Shown here: positions 24,362 to 32,687 of the stretch, piece after piece | Layout of the letters: each line of letters opens with the position of its first letter | Position numbering within the stretch: the stretch's first letter is position 1 | Source of the DNA: an uncultured Oscillospiraceae bacterium | Lineage (GTDB): Bacteria; Bacillota; Clostridia; Oscillospirales; Oscillospiraceae | Direction of reading: 5' to 3' | DNA: 39,797 nucleotides | NCBI GenBank assembly: GCA_947624035.1 | Contig: CANQIH010000003.1 | Coordinates: 1-39,797 of the forward strand | The notes under the pieces: generated by a model | Databases searched by the model: none | What the model was told of the DNA's origin: nothing | Seen by the model: the letters and a program-made list of their open reading frames with translations, nothing else | Program-made: the position numbers and the translations under genes

Positions 24362-25303
24362 TCAGCCGAAGGTGAAGACCGTGCCGGTCTTGCCCTCCAG
24401 CGCGTCGATGGCCTTGTCCAGAGAGGTGATGATGGCCTTTTTGCCGGGGTTGGAGCGCACGAACTTCATGCAGGCCTCCACCTTGGGCAGCATGCTGCCC
24501 GGGGCGAACTGGCCCTCCTCCACGTACCGGGCCGCCAGGGCCAGGGACAGGTGGTCCAGGTCCTGCTGGTCGGGCTTGCCCCAGTTGACGGCCACCTTCT
24601 CCACCTCGGTGAGGATCATGAGCACGTCGGCGTCCATCTGCTCCGCCAGCAGCTCCGCGGCGAAGTCCTTGTCGATGACCGCCGCCACGCCGGTGAGGGT
24701 GCCGTCCAGGTTCTCCACCACGGGGATGCCGCCGCCGCCGCAGGTGACCACGATGGTGTTGTTCCACAGCTGCCGCACGTCCTCGATCTCCACGATCCGG
24801 CGGGGCAGGGGGGACGCCACCACCCGGCGCCAGCCGCGGCCGGCGTCCTCCTTCATGATGTAGCCCTTGGTCTCGGCCAGCTTGCCGGCCTCCTCCTTGG
24901 TGTAAAACGCGCCGATGGGCTTGGTGGGGTGCTGGAAGGCGGGGTCGTCCTTCTCCACCACCATCTGGGTCACCAGGCTCACCACGGGATAGCTGATGTT
25001 CCGGCGGGCCAGGGCATAGCGCAGGGCCTGCTGGATGTGGTATCCGATGTAGCCCTGGCTCATGGCGCCGCACACGTCGAAGGGCATGGGGGGCACCACT
25101 TCCTTGGCCGTCTCGCTGGCCAGCAGGATGCGGCCCACCTGGGGGCCGTTGCCGTGGACGATGGCCAGCTCATAGCCGCACTCGCTCAGCTCCGCGATGC
25201 GCTCGCAGGTCTGCTTGACGACCTCCAGCTGCGCTTCCGCCGTGGGAGCGCTGTTCTTTGTCTGCAGGGCGTTGCCGCCCAGCGCCACGACGATCTTGGA
25301 CAT
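24362..25303 (-). CDS. arcC: Carbamate kinase
   Basis: 313 residues, usual family size. Converts carbamoyl phosphate and ADP to ATP, CO2 and ammonia: the energy-yielding last step of agmatine (or arginine) fermentation. Motifs: KIVVALGGNAL at the N-terminus, HGNGPQVG, VTCGGGGIPV and the C-terminal GSMLPKVEA. ATG at 25303 follows GGGAGGG; an in-frame ATG five codons earlier is less well placed. Located 18 nt after the putrescine carbamoyltransferase gene, last in the operon. Confidence 0.95.
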   Translation of the reverse strand: MSKIVVALGGNALQTKNSAPTAEAQLEVVKQTCERIAELSECGYELAIVHGNGPQVGRILLASETAKEVVPPMPFDVCGAMSQGYIGYHIQQALRYALARRNISYPVVSLVTQMVVEKDDPAFQHPTKPIGAFYTKEEAGKLAETKGYIMKEDAGRGWRRVVASPLPRRIVEIEDVRQLWNNTIVVTCGGGGIPVVENLDGTLTGVAAVIDKDFAAELLAEQMDADVLMILTEVEKVAVNWGKPDQQDLDHLSLALAARYVEEGQFAPGSMLPKVEACMKFVRSNPGKKAIITSLDKAIDALEGKTGTVFTFG

Positions 25304-25321
25304 ATCGCTCCCTCCCATCTC

Positions 25322-26356
25322 TTACAGCAGGCCGCGCTCGGCCATGAACTTGTCCAGCTGCTCCTTGGCCGCGGCCTTTTGCAGCTCGCTGGCCTCCTGC
25401 TCGCGCTGGTACTGTGTGAAGTACACCAGAAGGCCACGCATGGCGGTCAGGCGGTTGCCGGCCTCGTCCCAGCAGATGGAGGACTCGGAGTCGGCCACCT
25501 CGTCGGTCACGTCCTCGCCCCGGGTGGCGGGCAGGCAGTGCATGAACTTGCAGCCGATGTTGCCCAGCTGCATGAGCTCGCGGTTGACCTGGTAGTCGTG
25601 GAACACGCGCACGCGCTCCTCCTTGGGCATCTCGTTCTCATAGAGGCCGTACCACACGTCGGTGTAGATGAAGTCGGCGCCCTTGACCAGGTCACGGTCG
25701 TCGCCCTCGGCGAAGGTGCCGCCGGAGGTCTTGCAATTTTCCTCGATGACGGACATGCAGGCGGCGGAGGGGCTGTCGGGCAGCAGATGGCCCTTGGGGC
25801 CGTAGTGGGCGAACTTCATGCCCAGACGGGTGGTGATCATGGCGAGAGAGGCGCAGACCTGGGTGGCGTCGCCCACGAAGACCACCTTGCAGTCCTCCAG
25901 CTTTTTGCCCCGGGGCAGGTTCTCCACGATGGTGCACATGTCACCGATCTCCTGGGTGGGGTGGTTGTAGTCGCTCATGCCGTTCAGCACGGGGATGGTG
26001 CAGGCGTTGGCCAGGTCCACCACGGTCTTGTGGTCGATGACGCGGGCCATGACGACGTCGATGAGCTGGCTCAGGACCTTGCCGGTGTCGCCGATGGTCT
26101 CATGGCCGCCCAGCTGGATCATGCCCGGCCCCAGGTACTGAGCGTGGCCGCCCAGCTGGCTCATGGCCGTCTCGAAGGAGACGCGGGTGCGGGTGGAGCT
26201 CTGCTGGAAGATCATGCCCAGGGTCTTGTCCTTCATAAGAGGGGGATAGTAGCCGGCCTTGATGCTCTTCTTGATGGCCAGGGACAGCTCGATGATGTCG
26301 AGCAGTTCTTCCTTGGTGAAATCGCTGGTGTCGATGAAATGGCGCAGGGTCTTCAT
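25322..26356 (-). CDS. ptcA: Putrescine carbamoyltransferase
   Basis: 344 residues. Phosphorolyses N-carbamoylputrescine to putrescine and carbamoyl phosphate. Carbamoyl-phosphate site STRTR (54-58), QxQ-like HPTQEIGD, and [16 protein letters not shown]. Distinguished from ornithine carbamoyltransferase by the putrescine-type [11 protein letters not shown] loop, [18 protein letters not shown] and the long C-terminal helical tail, which follow E. faecalis PTC closely as remembered from the family. The gene neighbours (agmatine deiminase and antiporter) confirm it. ATG at 26356 has an AGGAGG site. Confidence 0.94.
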   Translation of the reverse strand: MKTLRHFIDTSDFTKEELLDIIELSLAIKKSIKAGYYPPLMKDKTLGMIFQQSSTRTRVSFETAMSQLGGHAQYLGPGMIQLGGHETIGDTGKVLSQLIDVVMARVIDHKTVVDLANACTIPVLNGMSDYNHPTQEIGDMCTIVENLPRGKKLEDCKVVFVGDATQVCASLAMITTRLGMKFAHYGPKGHLLPDSPSAACMSVIEENCKTSGGTFAEGDDRDLVKGADFIYTDVWYGLYENEMPKEERVRVFHDYQVNRELMQLGNIGCKFMHCLPATRGEDVTDEVADSESSICWDEAGNRLTAMRGLLVYFTQYQREQEASELQKAAAKEQLDKFMAERGLL

Positions 26357-26393
26357 GGTTTTATCCTCCTAAAAAAGTATATGATTCCCCAGA

Positions 26394-26419
26394 CCGGGCC
26401 GCCGCGGGCGGCAGCCCGG
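26394..26419 (-). other. Intercistronic hairpin between aguA and ptcA
   Basis: A GC-rich two-part stem (CCGG ends and GCCGCC/GGCGGC inner stem, CGC loop), with no T-run on the minus strand. It probably stabilises or separates parts of the agu transcript. The rest of the 101-nt gap holds only the ptcA ribosome binding site. Confidence 0.5.
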
Positions 26420-26457
26420 CCGATTTTGTTGTGTCGTTCGTCAGGAAAGAGCGGGTA

Positions 26458-27600
26458 TCAGGCCTTTTTCACGCTGGGCTGGTGCTGGGTGATGCAGTGG
26501 ATGTTGCCGCCGCCAAAGGCCACTTCCTCCGTGCGGACGGGCTCGATGGTGTAGCCGGGGAACATGGCCTGGACCTGCTCCACCGCCAGGGCGTCGTTCT
26601 CGTCGCCGTACTGAGGCAGGATGATGGCCTTGTTGGTAATGAGGAAGTTCATGTAGGAGGCGATGGAGATCTCGCCCTCCTCCCGGGGGATGGCGCCGGT
26701 GGCGGTATCGATGGTGTCGGCGGCTGTGAGGCGGCAGGGCTCTTTGGTCAGGCACAGCTTGTGGACCTTCAGCTTCCGGCCCTTGGCGTCTGTGGCCTCG
26801 CACAGGGTCTTGTAGGCGGCCTGAGCCTGCTCATAGAAGGGGTTATCCTTGTCCTCGGTGTAGATGCAGGCCACCTCGCCGGGACGGACGAAGCAGGCCA
26901 CGTCGTCGATGTGGCCGTTGGTCTCGGCCGGGTCGATGCCGTCCTTGATCCAGATGATCTTCTCAAGGTTCAGATATTCCTTGAGCATGTGCTCGATCTG
27001 CTCCTTGTTGAGGGCCGGGAAGTTGCGGCCGGAGTCGGGGTTGAGCAGGCACATCTCTGTGGTGATGAGGGTGCCCTCGCCATCCACATGGATGGAGCCG
27101 CCCTCCAGGATGAAGTCCAGGCCGTCGGGATCGCTGTCCGCGTCTGTGCGGTAGGAGTCGATGCCCTGCAGGTCGCAGATCTTCTGCGCCACGGCGTCAT
27201 CGTTGGCCCAGGGGAAGTACAGGCCGTCCACCAGGCCGCCCCAGGCGTTGAAGATCCAGTCGATGCCGCGGATCTCGCCGGTCTTGTCGTTGATGACGAA
27301 GGTGGGGCCGCAGTCACGGACCCAGGCGTCGTCGCTGCTCATCTCTACCACGCGGATGTTCTCCGGCAGGCGGGCCCGGGCGTTGGCGTACTGCGTGTTG
27401 TTCACGAGCACGGTGATGGGGGTGTGCTTGGAAATGGCGATGGCCACGTTGGTAAAGGTCTTCTGGGCGGGCTTTGCGCCGAGACGCCAGTTGTCGGTCC
27501 GCTCGGGCCAGATCATGAAGACATGGTCCTGGGGCTCGAACTCGCCGGGCATACGAAAGCCGTCCTGCTTAGGGGTGGAACCGTAGATACGCTTTGCCAT
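26458..27600 (-). CDS. aguA: Agmatine deiminase
   Basis: 380 residues. Hydrolyses agmatine to N-carbamoylputrescine and ammonia. Typical opening STPKQDGFRMPGEFEPQ, WPERTDNWR, the DAWVRDCGPTF loop, LEGGSIHVDGEGT and NGHIDD with catalytic His, and the C-terminal GGGNIHCITQ with nucleophile Cys369. ATG at 27600 (MAKRIYG) follows AGGAGG; the longer frame to 27654 overlaps the antiporter stop and lacks a good site. Second gene of the operon. Confidence 0.97.
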   Translation of the reverse strand: MAKRIYGSTPKQDGFRMPGEFEPQDHVFMIWPERTDNWRLGAKPAQKTFTNVAIAISKHTPITVLVNNTQYANARARLPENIRVVEMSSDDAWVRDCGPTFVINDKTGEIRGIDWIFNAWGGLVDGLYFPWANDDAVAQKICDLQGIDSYRTDADSDPDGLDFILEGGSIHVDGEGTLITTEMCLLNPDSGRNFPALNKEQIEHMLKEYLNLEKIIWIKDGIDPAETNGHIDDVACFVRPGEVACIYTEDKDNPFYEQAQAAYKTLCEATDAKGRKLKVHKLCLTKEPCRLTAADTIDTATGAIPREEGEISIASYMNFLITNKAIILPQYGDENDALAVEQVQAMFPGYTIEPVRTEEVAFGGGNIHCITQHQPSVKKA

Positions 27601-27637
27601 GATCAATTCCTCCTGAAACTGTATTGAATGAAGTTCG

Positions 27638-29008
27638 TTATCTCTTTTTGGCACGCAGGCTGATCAAAGCCTCGCCAATGCCGATGCAGATGATCGCTCC
27701 GATGGTGATGGGCAGCACGCCTGCCAGTGTTTCCGCGTCAAAGGACAGGGGCACGGCGGTGAAGATGATGGACACAACGATCAGCAGCCAGGGGACCCAG
27801 GCCATGAACTTGAGCACCAAGGGGCCGCCGGGGACGCGGAAAGGCCGCTCCGTGTTGGGATCCTTTTTCCGGAGGGTCAGGAAAGCAGGGAACACGGGAA
27901 GATAGCTCATGAGGAACAGCACCAGGTTCAGCGCGAAGAAGCTCCAGAACAGCTCAGACTCAGGAGCCACAACGCTCATGACGCCGCCCAGAAGTACGAT
28001 CACGGAGGCCACGATACCATTCATAAGGGCAGAGCCGGTGGGCATGTCGTTCTTGGCCCAGCGCTTGGCGAAAATCTTGGGCATGTCGTTGTTCTCGGCG
28101 GCGTAGCAGGCCGTGGAGTTGACGCCCAGAGACCAAGAGATCATATTGCCGAACAGAGTGACCATGAACAGCATGGCTACCGCACCGATGAATAGGCCGC
28201 CCTCCTTGCCGCTCATGAGCACCACGGCGTCGATGAGGCCGGAGTCAGCGCTGATCTCGTCTGTGGGGATGGCGGCGCCGATGCCGAAGCCGCCCAGCAG
28301 GTAGATGGCCGCAATGAGAATGCCGCCGGCCACGATCGCCTGGGGGATCTGCTTTTTGGGGTTGGTCATGTCGCCGGAGAAGGTGCAGACGACCTCAAAG
28401 CCAAGCATATTGAAGATGATAACGGAGATGTAGGACAGGCTGTCCAGATCAAAGCTGGGAAGGAAGGTGCGGGCGGACATGTCATTGACAAATCCGTTTT
28501 TGAAGCCGAAGTAAAGTCCCATCACGCCAACCAGCACCGCCAAGGCGATCTTGATGACCGCGCAGACGTTCAGGATGATGATGTTGTCGCAGACAGGGAA
28601 GAAGGCGATGAAGGTGACGACCCACACGAAAGCCAGCTGGATCAACAGACTAGGGATGAGGCCGATCTCCACGCCGAAAGCGATGGTGATGAGATCCGGG
28701 CACATCACCGCCAACGACGCCATCCACAGGGGGAAGTTCAGCCAGTACCACCAGGAGGCGCGGGCGCCCCATTTAGAGCCGGGGTAGGCCTTGTTGACCC
28801 AGTCATACAGGCCGCCGTCGCCCTCATAGGTGGTGCCGAGCTCCGACGAGATCAGACCGTAGGGGACAAGGAACAGGACGATCATAAAGATCCACCAGAA
28901 GAACTGACTGTTGCCGATGGCCGCCACCGGCGCTGCGGCCTCGGCCACGAAAACCACGCAGATGACGGACAGCAACACGGACGCAAGGCTGAATTTCTTT
29001 TTTTCCAT
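27638..29008 (-). CDS. aguD: Agmatine/putrescine antiporter
   Basis: 456 residues, APC-superfamily antiporter with about 12 TM segments. Motifs: AAAPVAAIGNSQFFWW, YEGDGGLYDWVNKAYPGSKWG near TM2-3, and FNMLGFEVVCTFSGDM in TM6. Known AguD proteins import agmatine in exchange for putrescine, which closes the pathway encoded downstream. ATG at 29008, 37 nt before aguA. First gene of aguD-aguA-ptcA-arcC. Codon use here is slightly less GC-rich than in flanking genes. Confidence 0.92.
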   Translation of the reverse strand: MEKKKFSLASVLLSVICVVFVAEAAAPVAAIGNSQFFWWIFMIVLFLVPYGLISSELGTTYEGDGGLYDWVNKAYPGSKWGARASWWYWLNFPLWMASLAVMCPDLITIAFGVEIGLIPSLLIQLAFVWVVTFIAFFPVCDNIIILNVCAVIKIALAVLVGVMGLYFGFKNGFVNDMSARTFLPSFDLDSLSYISVIIFNMLGFEVVCTFSGDMTNPKKQIPQAIVAGGILIAAIYLLGGFGIGAAIPTDEISADSGLIDAVVLMSGKEGGLFIGAVAMLFMVTLFGNMISWSLGVNSTACYAAENNDMPKIFAKRWAKNDMPTGSALMNGIVASVIVLLGGVMSVVAPESELFWSFFALNLVLFLMSYLPVFPAFLTLRKKDPNTERPFRVPGGPLVLKFMAWVPWLLIVVSIIFTAVPLSFDAETLAGVLPITIGAIICIGIGEALISLRAKKR

Positions 29009-29441
29009 ACTGTGTACCTCTCAATTTTGATTTTTGATTTATTGCCGGCCATCGGCTGGGACCGCCGTCCCTTTTGTTGGTCCGAGGATACTCCTGTTAG
29101 CCCGGCGGTTACAATCAACTTTTTCCTAAACGCCGGTCTGATTTTTTGAGGACTTTTGTCATACCTGTCCTAAACTTTTTCTAAACCTTTGTGCGTGATG
29201 CACAGGGAATCTATCGATTTTTGGCAATTTCTCCAAGCGATTTTGTGTCAATTTGACGAGGGGAGACAGGCGGCGTGGAGCGCACGACACTGCCGGGGAC
29301 GGCCCATAGGACCGTACGGCGGGCCGTCCTTCGAGGCCGCTCTTGCAAAATCTCCCGAAAGATTATAAACTATACACAACTGCATATGCAACTACAAACG
29401 GCTGCAAATGGCATGGGCCGGAAAGGAGAGGGGGATGCGCC
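29009..29441. promoter_or_regulatory. Divergent aguD/aguR control region
   Basis: A 433-nt gap, AT-richer than its surroundings. Three heptamers (CCTAAAC 29125-29131, CCTAAAC 29169-29175, TCTAAAC 29180-29186) are spaced 44 and 11 nt apart, i.e. on one face of the helix, and sit upstream of a weak aguD promoter (minus TTGTAA near 29110 with GTATCC). A weak core promoter and phased sites suit activator control by the divergent AguR. Also present: GTCAATTTGAC (29249-29259 region), a 9-bp stem 29297-29305/29321-29329, and palindrome TGCATATGCA (29381-29390). No gene is seen. Confidence 0.5.
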
Positions 29442-30443
29442 GTGGGCGAGCTGATGTCGTTTCTCTATGAGAATATGATCCTGCTGGTGCACACCGGCGC
29501 CCTGGCCTTTGCCGTGTGCCTCTATCTCACCCGGCGGCAGGACCGGGAGGAGCTGCTGCCCGTCATAGGCTTTCTGAGCTTCTGCCTGCTGGACGACCTG
29601 GTGCTGGACGCCTCGGCCACGGTGCCCGTGTTCACGGCCTTCTATGACCGGTCCTTCCTCACCTCGCCGTCCATCAAGTCCGTCATCTATCTGGGGATGG
29701 GCTACTTCACCCTGCTGTTCTGGGCCCGGGTCCGGGCCCGGCGCTTCACCCCGATCCAGACGGCGGCCCTGGTCTTTCTGGGGCTGTGGCTGTTTTTCAT
29801 CCCCCTGGCGGGGCTGAACGCCGCCACCAACTGGCTGTATTTCACCGGCTACCAGGTGTTCAGCGTCCTCACGGCCCTCTACGCCCTCTGGTCCCTGCGG
29901 CATGACCCGCCTGCCCAGCACGGCCGCTGGCTCCGGGTCCTGGTGTGGACCGTGCTGGTGATGTCCCTGGCCATCGCTGCGGAGGACTCCTTTGTCATAT
30001 TCAAAGTGGACAGCTATGACCCGGACGCTTTGAGCATCTTCAGCCGGAACATCTCTGAGGATATCCTGCGGCTCGTGCTATGCGGCCTCTTCTTCGTGCG
30101 GTACGTCCCGGGCCGGGACAGCCTGCCGGAGGCGCCCGCCGGGGCGGAGGCCCCGGCGCCGGCGGAGACAGAGCCGGAGCCGGTGCCCGAGGAGAGCCCC
30201 GCCGCCCTGGAGGAGCGGCGGCGGGCGGCGTTTTTCCGGTCCCTGGGCTTGACGGACCGGGAGATCGAGATCATGTCCCTCATCCTGGACGACGCCAATA
30301 ACCAGCAGATCGGCGAGACGCTGCACATCTCCCAGGGCACCGTAAAAGCCCACATCCACAATATCTACCAGAAATCCGGCGTGACCCACCGGTATGAGCT
30401 GGTGCGGCAGTACGAGTCCTTCCGCGCCGGTCCGCCCGCCTGA
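29442..30443 (+). CDS. aguR: AguR-type membrane LuxR regulator
   Basis: 333 residues. Six to seven TM segments (about 8-225), a Pro/Glu/Ala-rich linker (230-255) and a LuxR-type helix-turn-helix (268-325, LTDREIEIMSLILDD and GTVKAHIHNIYQKSGV). This architecture matches AguR, the one-component transmembrane activator of agu operons in Lactococcus lactis and enterococci, which responds to agmatine. It is divergent from aguD, as expected. GTG start at 29442 lies after GGAGAGGGGG; ATG at 29454 is an alternative. The longer frame to 29343 covers the promoter region and is rejected. Confidence 0.87.
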   Translation: MGELMSFLYENMILLVHTGALAFAVCLYLTRRQDREELLPVIGFLSFCLLDDLVLDASATVPVFTAFYDRSFLTSPSIKSVIYLGMGYFTLLFWARVRARRFTPIQTAALVFLGLWLFFIPLAGLNAATNWLYFTGYQVFSVLTALYALWSLRHDPPAQHGRWLRVLVWTVLVMSLAIAAEDSFVIFKVDSYDPDALSIFSRNISEDILRLVLCGLFFVRYVPGRDSLPEAPAGAEAPAPAETEPEPVPEESPAALEERRRAAFFRSLGLTDREIEIMSLILDDANNQQIGETLHISQGTVKAHIHNIYQKSGVTHRYELVRQYESFRAGPPA

Positions 30444-30461
30444 CGGCCATCCCCCAGGCAA

Positions 30462-30499
30462 CCATGCGCCCGCCCCTCCCGGGGCGGGCGCATGGCGTT
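30462..30499. terminator. Bidirectional terminator between aguR and the soluble luxR gene
   Basis: Perfect 15-bp stem (30462-30476 with 30481-30495), TCCC loop, then CGTTTTA. It lies between convergent genes ending at 30443 and 30500. Confidence 0.85.
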
Positions 30500-31249
30500 T
30501 TATATCCCGCCGTTCCGGCGGATCAGGGCCATCAGCTGTACCCGGGTGGATATGCCCAGCTTTTCATAGACGTTGGCCAGGTGCCGGCGGGCGGTAGCAT
30601 AGGAGATGGACAGCCGGTCGCTGATCTCCCGCAGGGAGAGATCGGAGCACGTCAGCGCCGCGATCTCCCGCTCCCGGGCCGTCAGCCCCTCCAGAGGGAG
30701 GACGTCCGGCGGCAGCGCCGCCGTCTCGTAATGCTGTGTGAACCAAAGGCGCATGTGGTCTGTCACCAGCGCCAGCAGATACAGCTCCCGGTCCGTGAAG
30801 TCCCCGTGCTGCTGGGAGCGCATGAGCGTAAGGTCCCCGTAGCGCCTGCCGCCGCTGCGGATGACGTTGCCGCACAGGTACCGCATCCCCATGGGCAGGA
30901 CCCACTCCCGGTAGATGCGGGAGGCGTCCATGATCTCCCCGCTGACCACGTCTGAGTCCCGGTAGACGTCCACATCCTCCTGGTTCAGATACCAGGCTGT
31001 GTAGTCGTAGGGGGCGAACCGCCGGGTGTACTCCTGTTGCTCCCGCTCCGTCATGTTCAGGGAGCGGATGGCCGTCTCCTGCCCCCGGCTCCCCAGGGGG
31101 ACGTAGGTGAAAAAGGACTTCTCATGGGATATGAGCCCCGGCAGCAGCGAGAGCGTACTGTCGCACATCTGCTGCAGGCCATCCGCCCGGTGGATCGCCA
31201 AGGCGAGCTTGTGCAGGGCCTGTATCTCCTTTTCGGTAAACTGCTCCAT
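30500..31249 (-). CDS. Soluble LuxR-family regulator
   Basis: 249 residues. The N-terminal domain of about 175 residues has no TM segment and a mixed alpha/beta look (GAF or autoinducer-binding-like; not identified). The C-terminal LuxR HTH lies at about 185-245 (LTAREREIAALTC, SLREISDRLSISYATARRHLANVYEKLGI). ATG at 31249 follows CGGAGG. Divergent from an exported MBL-fold enzyme gene, with overlapping promoters, so it most likely controls that gene and the amidohydrolase beyond it. The ligand is unknown. Related soluble LuxR proteins accompany many anaerobic catabolic gene sets. Confidence 0.88.
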   Translation of the reverse strand: MEQFTEKEIQALHKLALAIHRADGLQQMCDSTLSLLPGLISHEKSFFTYVPLGSRGQETAIRSLNMTEREQQEYTRRFAPYDYTAWYLNQEDVDVYRDSDVVSGEIMDASRIYREWVLPMGMRYLCGNVIRSGGRRYGDLTLMRSQQHGDFTDRELYLLALVTDHMRLWFTQHYETAALPPDVLPLEGLTAREREIAALTCSDLSLREISDRLSISYATARRHLANVYEKLGISTRVQLMALIRRNGGI

Positions 31250-31264
31250 GGTACCTCCGTTATA

Positions 31265-31276
31265 CATCAATTGATG
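31265..31276. promoter_or_regulatory. Palindrome CATCAATTGATG, candidate LuxR operator
   Basis: A 12-bp perfect palindrome. It covers about +3 to +15 of the luxR transcript and about -76 to -65 of the MBL gene, a position that would allow autorepression and activation of the neighbour by the same protein. Confidence 0.5.
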
Positions 31277-31285
31277 CACGTGATA

Positions 31286-31314
31286 AAGATACACCATCCG
31301 GCGGATTGTGTCAA
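31286..31314 (-). promoter_or_regulatory. Promoter of the soluble luxR gene
   Basis: Minus strand perfect TTGACA (31309-31314), 17-nt spacer, TATCTT (31286-31291). Its -35 shares bases 31309-31311 with the -35 of the opposite promoter. Confidence 0.72.
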
Positions 31315-31334
31315 GGCGGGCGGCGGAGTATACT
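31306..31334 (+). promoter_or_regulatory. Promoter of the exported MBL enzyme gene
   Basis: TTGTGT (31306-31311), 17-nt spacer, TATACT (31329-31334), 33 nt before the ATG at 31367. Confidence 0.72.
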
Positions 31335-31366
31335 GCCCACGAAGTCAGCAAAGGAGGTATTTCCCC

Positions 31367-32359
31367 ATGAAAAAACTGTTTTCTGTCATCACGCTGGCGG
31401 CTGTCCTGCTGTCGTGCCTTGTCCCCGCCGCTGCTTTTGCGGCCGATGAGGCAGAGACCGAAGAGGCCACTCTGGTGGACGATGATTGGTACGCCGCCGT
31501 TCCCTATGAGAGCTGGGATCAGTTCGAGCCTGTGGAGACGGACCAGAGCTGGTACGATGTGTACAAAATGCCCGGCGACGTCTACGCCATCTGCTGCAAC
31601 GGCCAGTGGGAGCTGGATATCTGCTACCTCATCCTGGGCGGCGATCAGGCCCTGCTGCTGGACACCGGTCTGGGCCTGGGCGACCTGAAGAGCCTGGTGG
31701 ATACCCTTACCGACATGCCCGTGTCCGTGCTGGTGTCCCACTCGCACTACGACCACGTGGGCAACGCCCACCAGTTCGACGACGTGTGGTGCTACGACTC
31801 TGAGGCCTGTGTGGATACCCTGACCAACGGCATCGAACACGACGTGTTCGCCTACGAGCTGGAGGAGGGCATGATCGCCCGGGAGCTGCCCCGGGACATC
31901 GACCTGGATACCTATGCCATCCCCGGCACTGAGGTGACCAGGACCGTGAAGGACGGCGAGGTCATCGACCTGGGCGGCCGGACCCTGGAGGTGCTTTGGA
32001 CTCCCGGCCACACCGGTGACAGCATCATGGTCATCGACGAGGCCAACGGCATCCTGTTCACCGGTGACACCTACTATCCCGACGACCTGTACGCCTGGTC
32101 TGACGACTCCGACGTGACCGTTTACGCCGACAGCATGTGCAAAGCCGCCGACCGCATCGCAGACATGGACCTGGATTGGATATACCCGGGCCACAACGAG
32201 ATCGTCACCGGCACAGATGTGATCGAAGAGGTGGCAGGTGACCTGGAGCAGATCGTCAGCGGCGAAAAGACCGACTATGTGATCGGTGAGGAGGACTACC
32301 GCTACTACGATTTCCCCAACGATATCCGCATCGTCACGCTGGACGAGGACCCCGCGTGA
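31367..32359 (+). CDS. Exported metallo-beta-lactamase-fold hydrolase
   Basis: 330 residues. Signal peptide (1-26, cut likely after AFA). An acidic stretch precedes the MBL fold with HSHYDH (125-130, two-metal site), WTPGHTGDS, FTGDTYYPD (third ligand region) and YPGHNE; all metal ligands are present. It is mature outside the membrane. A Cys at residue 16 makes a weak lipobox, so lipoprotein export is not excluded. ATG at 31367 follows AAGGAGGT. Downstream lies an exported amidohydrolase, upstream a divergent LuxR regulator; together they suggest an extracellular catabolic step. The substrate is unknown; a beta-lactamase role is not implied. Confidence 0.9.
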   Translation: MKKLFSVITLAAVLLSCLVPAAAFAADEAETEEATLVDDDWYAAVPYESWDQFEPVETDQSWYDVYKMPGDVYAICCNGQWELDICYLILGGDQALLLDTGLGLGDLKSLVDTLTDMPVSVLVSHSHYDHVGNAHQFDDVWCYDSEACVDTLTNGIEHDVFAYELEEGMIARELPRDIDLDTYAIPGTEVTRTVKDGEVIDLGGRTLEVLWTPGHTGDSIMVIDEANGILFTGDTYYPDDLYAWSDDSDVTVYADSMCKAADRIADMDLDWIYPGHNEIVTGTDVIEEVAGDLEQIVSGEKTDYVIGEEDYRYYDFPNDIRIVTLDEDPA

Positions 32360-32390
32360 TATCGCCGGGCGGGGTGATATGACCTTCCGC

Positions 32391-32416
32391 GGCGGGCGCA
32401 GACGCGCCCGCCGTTT
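32391..32416 (+). terminator. Hairpin terminator, copy 1 of a repeated 22-nt hairpin
   Basis: GGCGGGCGC (32391-32399), AGAC loop and GCGCCCGCC (32404-32412) followed by GTTT. Identical in all 22 nt to copies at 34469 and 34689. It follows the MBL gene stop by 31 nt. Confidence 0.75.
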
Positions 32417-32687
32417 CCTGTTCGCATGGTTTGCCGGAGCCAGGGGTTCTGCGTATCGGGATAAACCGGGCTAAACCCGGAAAAACGCCCGGCGCGCAAG
32501 GGTTTGCGGGCCTGCCTAACACGGCCGTATAAACCCGGGATGCCGGAAAAATCACGGACATTTCACGGGAAAGATGATTTTAAACCCGGTCCGGGTCCGG
32601 TATTTTGGATACAGAAGCGGCGCCCCTTGGGCCATGGGGCGGTCCGGAAGCCTGAAGACTATTTTATCACGCGAAAGGAGCAATCAA
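32417..32687. other. Leader region of the amidohydrolase gene with TAAACCCGG repeats
   Basis: No gene is seen. The motif TAAACC(C)GG appears four times at 32462, 32472, 32530 and 32581; the first two form a CCGGG-CTAAA-CCCGG hairpin (32466-32480), and ACCCGG-T-CCGGGT lies at 32584-32596. No convincing -35/-10 pair was found, so the amidohydrolase may depend on an activator or on read-through past the hairpin at 32391. Confidence 0.4.

Noticed and set aside
25322-26356. Ornithine carbamoyltransferase
   Set aside because: The DVWYGLYE loop, C-terminal tail and position beside agmatine deiminase point to putrescine carbamoyltransferase.
31367-32359. A true beta-lactamase
   Set aside because: The MBL fold is shared by many hydrolases and the gene neighbours are catabolic and regulatory, with no resistance context.
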